The position numbers were made by a program, and so were the translations under genes. Below are positions 27,205-38,042 of a stretch of 64,000 nt of DNA, in pieces (the first letter of the stretch is position 1; each line of letters opens with the position of its first letter). Source of the stretch: Pochonia chlamydosporia 170 (taxonomy: Eukaryota > Ascomycota > Sordariomycetes > Hypocreales > Clavicipitaceae). The notes beneath the pieces are model-generated. The model was not told where the DNA came from, made no database searches, and saw nothing but the letters and a program-made list of their open reading frames with translations. Location of the stretch: assembly GCF_001653235.2 (NCBI RefSeq), contig NC_035790.1, positions 6,510,001 to 6,574,000 on the forward strand, in the 5' to 3' direction.

Positions 27205-27213
27205 TATATAAGG
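27205..27213 (+). promoter_or_regulatory. TATA-box-like element
   Basis: TATATAAGG, followed about 30 bp later by a C/T-rich tract, is laid out like a fungal TATA promoter. It lies upstream of the decayed coding region at 27.6-28.9 kb and may be its old promoter. No transcript evidence is available. Confidence 0.3.
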
Positions 27214-27639
27214 AGCCAAATCTTCCACATCCACCGCTCTTTTATTTTTCACTGTCAACTTACATCCCTCTTTCTTTTCCTTATGCCAGGGGCACACATG
27301 GACTAGCTCAGTTGCTGTTGGTCGTGTCGACCGGGGACTTCTATGGGCTCAGGTCACGCCATTAAGCATCTCGATTAGGGGATGTCTTCGCTTTTGCTGG
27401 TGTCATAGGCTATGAAGCCCGTCTCTTCGCTTTGAGCATTGTTTTGTTCACCAAGACATCTGAAGTCTTGGCCTTCAAAAGAACGACAGCAAGGACCAAG
27501 TCAAAGTCTGCCCGGTTGGGCTGTGATTCAAACATCTACGGTTGAAACATCTACAGTTGACTCCAACGTCGAGATGGTAGACGCCGGCACCGTGGAAACC
27601 ATATTGGCACCAGAAGCGCAACCCCAATGATCTACAACG

Positions 27640-28875
27640 ACGACGGAGAGAGTTAGAGGCCCAACGATGCGTGTGAAGAACTCACTTGGTCGCCTGGTCG
27701 AGATACAGCCGAGTTCAAAGCATCCGTGGTCCCCAATGCAACAAAATATGCTTTGGCTGCTTTGGCTGTCCACCACATCATACGACCCCGTCTACACGGT
27801 GTAGTCAGACAGCAGTTGGACATGGGGATCATCCTACAAAGGATAGATATTTGGGCCTCACAATCGCTTCTACCTCAACAACCCTCACCAATTCCCACCC
27901 AGCGACCACACCTATAGGCCGCCTTATATGGAACGGAAATTAGGCATCAATGCGATGTATTGTTAGTGAGGGAAAATCGGACTTACCCTCCAGAGGGATA
28001 GGCGCCAGCCAATACATCCAGATAGATGCGCCAAAGGCTAGGCGACAGTTTATTCAGCTTCCACCAGTTGTTCCTCCACAGCCGATTCAGGCCCCCTAGG
28101 CGACCATCAAGAACGAGAGAAATACTTGACTCTCCTCCCGGCCAACGACGAGTACAACACCAGCATTGAAAAGATTCTCTTTGGACCGAGACTGCACCAA
28201 TATGCCGAGATCTTATACAACCACATGGAGCCGAAGGTCAGATATGCCATAAATAATGGCCATTTCCAGCCGAGAGATCTTGTCTCTGTGGCAGACCAGA
28301 TAACAGAAAGAACTTGTAGCTCTACAGAGGCCTTTGGAGTATATATGTATGTGTTTGGAGATATCGAGTCCGACGTTGGAAATCACCTTGCCAATCATAC
28401 GCCACAAGATGCTGTGTATTAGCAAACCCTGAACTTCCAGGACAGGATGACCATGCACGACAAGGAACTCGATCGACAGGAATCTCGAGCGGGCAAAATG
28501 TCAAACTTGTACAAGATTGGCAGAAACGCGAAAAACCAGCGAATGTTTCCTCTCTTTGTTTTCGATCATACAGACCCGCTGGTGGCACAGCTTGGGAGAA
28601 ACCTGCTTGTCTTCATTGCCGAACTGACCGGGGCCGGCCTCTTCAATTCCTGGTACCCGATCCTGCTTTATGGGGACATGCCGACTGGCGGGGATGGGCA
28701 CACACTCGATTACGAGTATGCCCGTACCTTTAATTCTGGCATGCAGCATGTCTGCCAACAAACGCCATGGAGCCAAAGCCCAACTGTTGGACTGAATTGG
28801 GAAACCCCCATTGTATGGCGCATGGAGCCGGAGAGGGAGTGGATTTCATGGTATGATGAAATGGAAGAGACATAA
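27640..28875 (+). pseudogene. Decayed or heavily interrupted protein-coding gene, family not recognised
   Basis: Protein-like segments occur in all three forward frames in turn: about 27666-27917 (a helix-rich stretch with VVPNATKYALAALAVHHIIRP), 28040-28098 (PPVVPPQPIQAP) and 28099-28875. The last is one frame broken by a single TAG at 28420-28422. That stop would be removed by an 84-bp phase-0 intron, 28339-28422, with a weak GTATAT donor. The 3' segment includes LYKIGRNAKNQRMFPLFVFD and LNWETPIVWRMEPEREW. The LYKIGR string recalls the start of GIY-YIG/T5orf172-like domains, but I cannot confirm this. No good ATG opens the frames and stops separate the pieces, so decay is more likely than a well-spliced gene. 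A further 80-codon frame at 29088-29330 may be another fragment. Confidence 0.4.
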
Positions 28876-30109
28876 ATCTACTAGATTCGACGATCTGTCC
28901 ATGTATACTCACCGACGAGGACAAAGAAGGGGTATAATGTTAGGATTCTCTCGCACTCGTGGAGACAAATGACTCATATTCCCCTGAGGATTCACAAAGA
29001 GGCCAATCATAACACATAAACGACTGCAACAACTGCAAATACACTCATACTCAACTGCTATTATGCCAGGACATTACTCAACATGATGTGAAGAATCTCT
29101 CTACAGACTGGTTGAAGACCCACGGGGTTTATACAAGTTTCCTTCACCTCACAACCCTCGCCTTAACAACGCAAGGCAACAATATACCTGGAATTTCTGC
29201 CGGTTTGTCGATAGATGCTTTGCATCATGTCAAAAATGCTCTGGCATACTTGTGGTCGAGCACGAGTGTGCTTGCAGAAATCCGCAGGGCGGAATATATA
29301 CTTGAGGAGGAAAGAAGGTGCTACCAGTAAATTTAGAGCCATACTTGGAGTGGGAATAAAAGTATTTGACCAGCTGATGATATATTGTCATATGTTGCTG
29401 AATGTTTGAATGTTTACAAATGTTTTGGCCCCAGACTGCAGTGTGGACAGAAACCTTTTCCTCTTTGACCTGGATCTTTTAGGAAAGCCTGCCAACCACG
29501 GCAGTCTATTTTCGTCATCAGTAGAAACAGACCGTTTGACATTGAATGCTATAAGATACCGTAGTGCATAGCATCGCCCAAGTTATATGAGGCTGTCAAA
29601 CAGCAATGTAGTGTATATTAGAGAATGTCTCGTCCAACGTGCCGACTATACAGTAGCACATATCGTATAAGAGTATGCCGCAGAAAACGGCCGTGTATAA
29701 TTATACTGTGCAATGGTTCCTTTGCGGAGGGATAATCCGCCGCTCATTGTTGTAACTGGCGTGAATTTGCATACGGCCGATCCACGATCTACTAGTCAGC
29801 CTCTTGCCCATACATTGATTCAGCAGCGCAAAATGAATACAACCGTACCAAGAGCGTCCACTTTCTTAAAATCCCTTTTGATGCATCCTATTAATATTTA
29901 CTAGCTTTGGTTTGCTTGCGTGTGAGATCGCCGAGCCAGAAAATGAGCCTGTTGCGCCCAAGTGTGATGTGGTGGCTGCCTAGATGCAAAGTCGTATTCT
30001 TCGAGTCAACCGAACGAAGCCGGCGATTCTCTGCACCTACATACATCAATCACACCACACCTGTGTCTCTCCTTTCAATACACCGCAATCAAGCCAGGGA
30101 AACATCAAA
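28876..30109. other. AT-rich region upstream of the dual-specificity phosphatase
   Basis: The only longer frame is 29088-29330 (plus, 80 codons, GTG-led, contains DWLKTHGVYTSFLHLTTLAL). It may be an exon remnant. The rest is AT-rich without features. The final 150 bp serve as leader/promoter of the phosphatase gene. Confidence 0.35.
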
Positions 30110-30742
30110 ATGGCTCCTGATCGATCAGCTCTCATGGCGCGCATGTCACCATCCATATCTCAGATCACGCCTCACTTGTACCTTGGAAACGCATCAAGCT
30201 CCCTCAACTGCGAGGTTCTCAAAACCCACAACATAACTGCCATGGTTTCGCTACTAGAAAGACGATATGAATGGTGGTCTAGACCAGAAAACCAGGCGGT
30301 GGTCCCCCAAGAGCGTCATCTGTTTGTCCCTTGTCAGGACACCTCAACGATGGATATACTAGCACATTTAGGTGATATTTGCGATTTTATAGACGAGCAG
30401 CTCGGGTTGTCAGATGAACTCGTTCCAACAACAGCCAAGGATGGTACACCAGGGACAGCGTCTGGGGACACAAAAGGCGGGAATGTCTTGGTTCACTGTG
30501 AACTGGGCATATCACGGTCCCCGGCCATCGTGATAGCATATCTCATGAAAAGACAACGCAAGGGTCTGGACGCGGCATTGTCGACAGTGAATAGGGAGCG
30601 GGCTGTGAAGCCATCAGAAAACTTCAGAGAACAGCTGGGGCTCTGGGAAACGACGGGGTTTCAGGTGTGGGAGGACAAGGAGCGAAGTGTGCCAAATGCT
30701 GCGTATCAGGAATATTTGGATAAAAGGGCTGGCCAAGGATGA
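30110..30742 (+). CDS. Dual-specificity protein phosphatase
   Basis: A single exon of 210 codons. The protein has the DSP fold order: ITPHLYLGNASS near 19-30, a strand ending VPCQD with the probable general acid Asp77, then the P-loop HCELGISRSP at 129-138 with nucleophile Cys130 and Arg136. DSPs remove phosphate from Tyr and Ser/Thr, often in MAP kinases; the substrate cannot be read from the sequence. A polar, Thr/Gly-rich insertion of about 25 residues (100-125) sits just before the P-loop and lengthens the usual loop. The frame extends upstream to 29984, but that part is not protein-like, and the ATG at 30110 has a better context (TCAAAATGG). There is no signal peptide or targeting motif, so it is probably cytosolic or nuclear. 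Confidence 0.92.
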   Translation: MAPDRSALMARMSPSISQITPHLYLGNASSSLNCEVLKTHNITAMVSLLERRYEWWSRPENQAVVPQERHLFVPCQDTSTMDILAHLGDICDFIDEQLGLSDELVPTTAKDGTPGTASGDTKGGNVLVHCELGISRSPAIVIAYLMKRQRKGLDAALSTVNRERAVKPSENFREQLGLWETTGFQVWEDKERSVPNAAYQEYLDKRAGQG

Positions 30743-32839
30743 GCCCAGAGGCTGGATGTTATGCGTGCAGTATATTTGAAGCATACTGGGACAAATGCGA
30801 GATCAGTGAACTAGAACCAGCACCAGCCTTCTCCGAAAGGGTGAACATTATCACAGGGGCAGAAGGGTCCAGCAACATTGACGGGCCAGGGATGGGTGTC
30901 ATGGTCAAGATGTAGGTCACGCCACCGCATCACAATGCAGCGAGCCAAAGCCAGGCACGGGAGGAGCAGCAAATGCAGTCGGCCAGTTATGGTATCCGTG
31001 TACCAACCAAGACCTGTGCCACACCGATTGAGGGTCGTTGACGGCAGAAAAGAAAAAGGGTTGGCAGCATTTTTGTTGGCAATAGTTATCCGCCTCAAAG
31101 AAGCAAACCTCGAAATGTTTGGAAGTTCCCCATGACACGATGCAGGCTGGCGGCTGCTGGTCTTGTCTCATCTTTGTGGTACCATCCTGGCAACGCAATC
31201 GACTCTTGTGTCGCGGACAACTGAAACAAAGACCTTGATTTAGCCTTCAAGCAATGGCCCATTTGGCAGGCCCAACGGCAACGAAAATGAACAGCAATGA
31301 ACAGCTCAACATCAAGTGACTGGGTCCAAGGGCGTCTTCCATTGACCAAGAGATTCAAGGGCCCTGGAAGGTTCATGCGGCTGGCCAAAGCCAAGTTCGA
31401 CACCGCCAATGATCACCATTGGAACCCCCATTTCAAGCCCGGTGCGTCGATGTCAACTACAATAGCGTCTCCACATTGAAACGGCTCCCCGCTTGGCGGG
31501 AAGGTCGTTGTCTAACTGTCAAGTGGTCTGTCCGTGGTGAGCTGGCTGAAGTTGGCGAGGATGGGGTCAACTAGTGACCAGAGCAAGGGCCAGACGCCAA
31601 AAGCTTGACCCGATGGCTTTCTAAGTTAACAAGGCGTGGGCCGCTCAATGGCCCAGAAGGAGAGGCGTTGGCATATCCATGTCCACTCGCCGGCCATGCA
31701 TTACCTGCATCCCCAACGCGTACTGTACAAAGCAGGTTGAAGGAAATGAAAGGCAGGGACTCGTTTCTGTGCGTCGTTGCAAGTATGGCGTGCATTTCTT
31801 GATACCGGCCTGTCGTTCATGGGACCCTAGCCTTTGCTGCGATGCGCAAGTTGTGCTTACTCCGACACACAAAGAATGTACTGAGTACCTAGCATCGACA
31901 GGGGCCAAGATGAAGCACAGCGGCATTAGTCAAATACTGGTAGACAAATCAAATTAGAACTTACTTCGACCAGACATGACAAGAAACAACCATCCGGCTA
32001 ATAAAGTCGCATTTGCAGCTGGTTTGCAGCGGCTTAACAGGAACGGCTGGTCACGTTGCCCTCCTCGCCGTGACTTTCAGCAACGCAATGTCTGATTTCT
32101 GGCCATCTTGGGTCTGGATTGGGCATGCCGCATGGCCCACAGTCCTCTTTGGTGCGTCCGGCTGGAATATGGGAAGGGGTACGGAGTAAATGGCACTGGG
32201 GGCATGGAGCCAAAGACTTGACTGGACCTCCCAAGCTTGTTGAGCTTTCCCCAGACTGAGAATCGGGCTTGTCCACTCACTTCGAGTTGTGGCTCAGAGC
32301 TCAAGTGCTTGTAGCTGGGAGATTTTGGCTTGTAGCTCATCTGGCAGCTTGTACTGGCTACAAACTGAGACGCTGCAGCCCCCATTGCTGTTTCCATTTT
32401 GGATGGGGGTCCCCTCCTTCCCTTTGATTGCTTCGTTTCTCCTCCCTCCTCCTCTGGAATTGTTTTTTTTTTGTTCCCTTGTTTCTCGCCTCTGTTACTT
32501 TTTCCCACTTTCAACAACGTCCAGTCAACACTCCGTACACTTCACATCGATCATCGAGCATTGTTTTTCTTACAAGGTTATTCTCTTGCTTCATCTCTAG
32601 CAAGGTACGATACTCCTCTTCATCCCATTTCACGCCGCCCCCAATTTAGTGGGCATTTTTTATGTGCATCCCTCTGAAGCATATCCAAATTGGTGGAGAG
32701 ACTAGAGTCTGCCAAGAGCCCAACTTTGTGCATCTCAGAGCTTCCATCTTTCAGGCCAGCTAACTCTGCATTGCGATTAGAAGAAAGACAATATAAGCCA
32801 TCCACGTCATATCTGTATTACCGATCTCTGACATTCGAG
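30743..32839. other. 2.1-kb intergenic region
   Basis: No gene is supported. Antisense frames at 30811-31098 and 31095-31409 are discussed as rejected or weak. From about 32290 the plus strand becomes C/T-rich, a probable core promoter and leader for the Ala-rich protein gene. One TACGGAGTA motif lies at 32180-32188. Confidence 0.35.
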
Positions 32840-33543
32840 ATGCCTGGCATTCGTACGTCCTACTGTGACGCACCAATTTCACTGCCCACCTTTTGGTGAT
32901 GTCTGACTAACACTTTGTTTTGCATCAGCTCTGGGCGCCCTTGACAACTTGAAGGCCAAGCTCAAGGCCGCCTTCAAAAAGAAGAGCGATTCCAAGCCTC
33001 AAGCTGCAAACCCCGCCGAGAGCAAGACTGACGCTACGAAGCCTGCTGAGGCTGCCGCCGCTGTCCCAACCACTGCTGCGACTCCCGCAACGGAGACAAA
33101 GCCAGAAGCACCAGCTCCTGCCGGTAGGTTTTATGTCCCAGCTCCCTCCTTTACTTGCAATACAGACAAGAAGCGAGGGTGTACTGTATCTGTTTGATGT
33201 ATTGTGTTTAATCTGACTCTCTCCGTTCCATTAGCTGAAGCTGCACCTGCTACCGAAGCTCCAAAGGACACCGCCAAGACTGAGACTACGCCAGCGGCCA
33301 CGGCCGAAGCTACCACAACGGCGGCTACCAAGACCGAAGAAGCCGCTGCTCCAGGTACGCAATTGTTACATGTGATGATGCGACTAATTTTGTATTCGTC
33401 TTCGAATCACTAACACCTTTCCAGCTCCTGCCGCTGCTGCCACTGAGCCCACCAAGGCGGAAGCCACTCCAGCGGTTGAAGCCGCAAAGAAGGAGGAGCC
33501 AGTTGCTGCTGACGCCACTGCCACCCCGGGCAAGACAACGTAG
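32840..33543 (+). CDS. Small Ala/Thr/Lys/Pro-rich protein, four exons, unknown function
   Basis: Exons 32840-32852, 32929-33123, 33235-33354 and 33425-33543 encode 148 residues. All introns have clean GT-AG ends; the first also has a CTGACTAAC branch region. The protein starts MPGIPLGALDNLKAKLKAAF, a short amphipathic and basic opening that could form a helix. The rest is repetitive, built of Ala, Thr, Glu, Lys and Pro (ATEAPK, TEPTKAEATP) and almost certainly disordered. All three introns are phase 1, and the middle exons are 195 and 120 nt, so each could be duplicated or skipped without losing frame. I do not recognise a family. The 13-nt first exon is supported only by frame and splice logic. 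Confidence 0.7.
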
Positions 33544-34039
33544 CTTGACATTGTGTCGCTATATATTCTGCCCAACGCTAGGCAAAGAGCCGTTCTTGCC
33601 ACAGCAGTGGTTGCGGCAAGAGATGTGATTTGATTCGTGGTGTCCTTTATGACGGGTGTCGGTCGGTTTTGAGGGAGAGATTAGTCACGGTGCATCGAGT
33701 TGCGTTTGCCTTGTTCATTGTTGCGTTGAGGCGCTGGATACCCACGAGAGAGGAAAGCTTGCGATATACCCATGTGCCTGCAACTTATACCCCACGCACT
33801 CACGGTTTATGTGTGTGCATGCGTTGTTCATTCCCTCCATTGTTTGGGTCTATCGCTCTAATGGTCTAAGTAAGCAAATTTTGGTGTCTTGATATTGTGT
33901 CACTCAATGCTCATGTATGGACATGCATGTTCGTAGAGACTGAACCAGTGACCTTGCGCTGTGCATGATGTTTCAAAGGCGGTCGTTATGCTCATTCATA
34001 TTCCACTTGCCCCGTAACTATCCCTCCGTGTAGTACTCA
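33544..34039. other. Convergent 3' region
   Basis: The 3' flanks of the Ala-rich protein gene and of RRD1 meet here. Only short frames occur and nothing else is recognised. Confidence 0.4.
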
Positions 34040-35517
34040 TCATTCACGTGCCCATGGTGCCTTTGTGACAGCGATTTGTGCTGCGGTAGACCCTGAACCG
34101 GGAGCTTCACCTCGGGATTGTCTCGAGGCCAATGAGCCACTGGAGGGACCTGGAGGCATTCTCGAGTACGGAATTCCGGGTCCGGGAGGCGGCGGCATCC
34201 TGGTCGCTTGTGCCCATGGGGCAGCTGTTCCAGAAGCAGACGGCGGTGGAGGTGCGGCAGTTGACGCCGGCCCAGACATCATGGGCTGGTTCGTCATGTG
34301 AACACTTTGTGCTGGAATGGGAGCACTGGGATCAGTATCCCATGAAAAGAGAGATCCGAAGGGGAAGTGCTGCACCACCGGAAACTTTGACAGGACTTCG
34401 GCATTGAACATTTTAACCATGCCCTTGTTGATCTTGCCCCACCCATCTCTGATGCCCGAGATATCAAACAAGATTGGCGAGTGCTCCCAAAACGGGCCAT
34501 TTTTCACATCGTTGATGAATCCAATGGCGGAAAAGTACATGTTTGACTGGCGAAGATCCTCGACGACGGTGGGTTTGGTCACATCTCCTGGTTTAGGACT
34601 GCCTTTGACGGATCCCTCTAGAGGCATGGGGTCGGTGTCATTGGTGATGGGGCGAGTAAATTGGGCAGACCCGAGGATGTAGGGGATGAAGGAGTGGTCA
34701 TCGAGGCCCCATACACCATGCGAACCAGCGGGCTCGAGGGTATATTTTAGGATGAGAGTGCGTATGACGCGGAGGTAACTGATTGCTCTGTGTTAGTGAA
34801 TCAAATTTGGTGTGAGTGGGAAGGGGATATAGTGCTGAAGATAATTATTATTATGAGGAGGAGAAAGGCATGTCGGACGTACGGTTCAATGACGTTTAAA
34901 ACAATCTCTCTCTCGATATCGCCATCTTTCCCGTCCTTGAAGAAGCCCAACTTCCAGAGACATCCCACAAACGCAACAAAGCTCAACTCATGTCCAGTGC
35001 CGTAATCAAGTCGCTGTGCGCTTCCGAAAGCACCCATTAAATAGGCACTGACTTCATCCTTTGCTGTGGTCCCATCTGCACCTTTGACGGCTAATGCTTT
35101 ACCCAGCATACCCTTTTCTAGAAATGAATCGAGGTGAGCCTCGACTAGTGCGTACCATTTCCGAAAACTGATGTTTCCGAAGCGTCGTGGTCCTGGATCA
35201 GGAGGCGCTTGTTCCACGAGGGCCTCAATATCAGAGAGCAGTTGCTGAAGGGCTAGGATGGATGGTGTGGATGATGGGGAGCCTGGTACGAGGGGAAACG
35301 TTCGTGGAATAGGTGAGGAGGGCTGGTTTCGGGGACAGAGAGAGTGATTCAGCTGGAGGATGAATTTGCCGATATCTGTGTAAGCTTTGGATGTGAGGAA
35401 GTGAGGTACATGGTGGCCCTCGTTTATGCACTTGGTGGGTTTAATGAAGGTGTGGGAGGCGAGTTGTGCCGCAGGGATTATCTGTAGGGTAGTGGGTGGT
35501 TGTGTTGACGACGACAT
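34040..35517 (-). CDS. RRD1: Serine/threonine phosphatase 2A activator (PTPA, peptidyl-prolyl isomerase RRD1-type)
   Basis: Exons 35517-34883 and 34778-34040 encode 457 residues; the intron is phase 2 (GTACGT...ATCAG). Family blocks include [17 protein letters not shown], a Gly/Tyr-containing loop [40 protein letters not shown] and [15 protein letters not shown]. These are the hallmarks of PTPA/RRD proteins, which reactivate PP2A catalytic subunits and have prolyl isomerase activity. A Pro/Ser/Gly-rich C-terminal tail of about 100 residues ends VTKAPWARE. The long tail favours the RRD1 over the RRD2 branch, but this is a judgement from length only. The ATG at 35517 is chosen because the frame upstream, open to 35709, is not protein-like. 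Confidence 0.93.
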
Positions 35518-36134
35518 AGTGACGCATATGAGCTTTGGACGTTGGCGTGTTGGTGATTTTCTGTGCTGGATACTTTGGTGTTTGTTTTCGAGACAGTGTG
35601 GTATAGATTTGATACGTATTGAGGGTGGGAATAGATGGAGATGTGTGGTGACGATGTTCGATGGAGTCAAGTGGGTGATCATATTTTTAGTCAGCAGACG
35701 TTGGAGCATTTACAAGAGCTACAACGAGCATTGAATTCAACAACAGTGACATGGGCTATGATGCGGAGGATGGACATTTAGGAATATAGATATTCTATGC
35801 ACGTCGCCTAGTCTAATAATAGTGAAGACAGTGTTTTTGTTCATCCAAAGATGCGAGTTCATTCTCAGTTCAGTTTGAAACAGGCATAGTAGCTTTGGGC
35901 ACGTGGGGCAGGGGAGCTTGCAGCTTCCAGCTTCAGCTGTGGTCGCGTCCCAACGCGTCTCCGTCTTGATAGCTTGCAGCGCCTAAAGAGCAATTCCTAT
36001 GTTTCTGCCCGGATAAACAGCTGCACTGAGTTAACGTTGAATAAAACGAGATGAGATAGCCGACGAACTCCTCTTGCCACAGTGTAAAATGGTACCGCCA
36101 CTACACGACGGCTCATCCCAGTCGCACTATCAAC
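35518..36134. promoter_or_regulatory. Divergent promoter region of RRD1 and the SANT-like gene
   Basis: A 617-bp spacer between divergent starts. No clear TATA box or other named site is visible. Confidence 0.35.
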
Positions 36135-38042
36135 ATGGTCAGAACGAGGCGCACAGCGCTTGAGCCTGATGACGAGGCATCAAATACTGCAGCTGAATCC
36201 TCCGATAAGGTCAGGGGATCGCAGTCGACGAAACGACGTACGAAAGACAAGCCAACGCCACATATTGTTACCACGAGAAACACAAGGAAGAGGAAACGGG
36301 AAGATACAAGACAGGATGTGCCACCAGCGAAACGGGCTGCCCCTAGGAGGCCGGTGGCATCGCGACCTTCCAAGACGGTGGTAGACGATGAGCATGCGGA
36401 TGATGTCCCAGATGATGCGCTTCTGAAGGACATTAACGAAAAAGCGGCCCATAAACCACGAACAAAGAGGACAGTGGGCGCTCGTCAGGAGGAGGATGTA
36501 GCAGCTGAGGATCAGTTGCTGCGCGAGAGTCAGGCCACGGAGGAGGTTATAGGTGCACAGGATGAAGAGGAGGATACAGAGTCACGGCAAGAAGAGGACA
36601 CTGAGGAATCGAACAGCGACGAAGAAGGGACAGCAGACGGCAAGGAATCTGCTGCCACTGTTGAACAGGGCAGTGACGATGAAGTGGCGGAGACTCAGCA
36701 GGAGAACGATACGGACGGCGGAGATAACAACGGCCACGTCCCAGCGGTAACAAGCTCCGCCGACCCTCGGTCTTCACAAATCGAAAATTTAGAGAACATC
36801 GCACGTATAGATGTGATTTCAACAGACATGGCCTACATTGAACCGGAACGCCAAGGCAGACGTCCCCTGACGTTCTTACTCAAATGTGACGGGCTCAACT
36901 CAATGATCAAAGAGATGGGGAAGAAAGGCTGGATGGATGAGAAAAACGAATGGGTAAACGAGCTCCTTAGAGTGGAAGAAGGTTCCGACGCCGAGACCGA
37001 GTCCGAATGGCAGAATCGTCACTCTGCAGTCGTCAAGACGGAAAATGGCCTTAAACTCTTCCGAGAGATTATGTCTCTGTGGCAACAATGCAAGGACATC
37101 CCCAAGGCATCAGCATTAGAGGAGCAGTCGCAGTATTTGCGAACCAACTCTCGAAAAATTCAGGCTAAACTCGCAAACGTACGCCATTTAACGAGTCAGA
37201 TCACAGACCAAGGGTCACGGCCGTTGGAAAACAATTCGAAGAAGAGGAAGGCTGCCGCCCGGAAACAAGCTCAGCTGTTGAGCTGCGTATGCCAGAGGTT
37301 GATGCCGGCTCTTGTTTTAGCATTGAAGGAGGCACTGCTTCTAGGAGGGTATTATCGAGTAGAGACCAAACCAGAGACGATTAGGGGCCAGACCGGACAG
37401 TTTATGGCGTGCACTTTACAATTCGCACTTCACATCGTCGGGTTTATTGACAAGTTGTACAAAGTGGTGTCACCGAAACAGGACGCCGATGACAGCTACG
37501 AGCCGGCGGCGCAAAAGAAGCAAAGAAGTCGCAGATTGGCGTTTGGAAATCACTTACGGGTACTGGAACCTCGAATAGTAGCTGGCATGGAAGAGCTCAA
37601 GCGCCTTGCTTGGGCTCCCGTGCGTCAAATCCAGCAGGTGGAGCAAACCAAACGCGCCAGGCAAGTGGAAGCAGAAATGAAGCGCGAAATCAGAGAACAA
37701 AAGGATAGGCAATGGAGGCGGTTTGTGGCCTCGACTTGGCGTCCATCTAAAGAGCCGCCTGAAGAGCCGCCTGAAGAGGCACCTGAAGAGACACCTGAAG
37801 AGGCTCGGTATTATGAAGAACATGGTTGGCGAGTGCAGGAAGATAAGATACTCCTGGAGGCGATACGCGCGATACGCAAAACAAAGTCTCCGGACATGTC
37901 TTTGGATCTGTCTGCGTTGACTGCGCAGATGCCGCGTCGAACGAGAACAGAAGTCCAATGTAGGATTGGCCAACTGAGGAAATTGATGAAGGCGAAATTT
38001 GAGGCGGCGAAGAAGGAGCCGCCGAAATGGTGTTATGATTAA
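36135..38042 (+). CDS. Nuclear-type protein with C-terminal SANT/Myb-like segment, unknown function
   Basis: A single exon of 635 codons. The first 110 residues are basic with clustered KR motifs (STKRRTKDK, NTRKRKRED) that look like nuclear localisation signals. Residues about 115-215 are strongly acidic (Glu/Asp/Gln-rich). The centre (220-490) is helical with charged residues. After a Pro-Glu repeat near 540-557 (PPEEPPEEAPEETPEEA), the C-terminus reads WRVQEDKILLEAIRAIR ... TRTEVQCRIGQLRKLMKAKF. This is the helix-turn-helix pattern of a SANT/Myb-like domain. I cannot name a family. A chromatin or DNA-binding role is inferred from the layout. Start chosen at the first ATG (CAACATGG). Confidence 0.8.
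   Translation: MVRTRRTALEPDDEASNTAAESSDKVRGSQSTKRRTKDKPTPHIVTTRNTRKRKREDTRQDVPPAKRAAPRRPVASRPSKTVVDDEHADDVPDDALLKDINEKAAHKPRTKRTVGARQEEDVAAEDQLLRESQATEEVIGAQDEEEDTESRQEEDTEESNSDEEGTADGKESAATVEQGSDDEVAETQQENDTDGGDNNGHVPAVTSSADPRSSQIENLENIARIDVISTDMAYIEPERQGRRPLTFLLKCDGLNSMIKEMGKKGWMDEKNEWVNELLRVEEGSDAETESEWQNRHSAVVKTENGLKLFREIMSLWQQCKDIPKASALEEQSQYLRTNSRKIQAKLANVRHLTSQITDQGSRPLENNSKKRKAAARKQAQLLSCVCQRLMPALVLALKEALLLGGYYRVETKPETIRGQTGQFMACTLQFALHIVGFIDKLYKVVSPKQDADDSYEPAAQKKQRSRRLAFGNHLRVLEPRIVAGMEELKRLAWAPVRQIQQVEQTKRARQVEAEMKREIREQKDRQWRRFVASTWRPSKEPPEEPPEEAPEETPEEARYYEEHGWRVQEDKILLEAIRAIRKTKSPDMSLDLSALTAQMPRRTRTEVQCRIGQLRKLMKAKFEAAKKEPPKWCYD
37750..37803 (+). repeat. In-frame 12-bp tandem repeat encoding Pro-Glu-Glu units
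   Basis: Four near-identical copies of a GAAGAGCCGCCT-type unit lie inside the SANT-like gene. They code for the PPEE/APEE/TPEE run. Length variation between strains is plausible. Confidence 0.75.
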
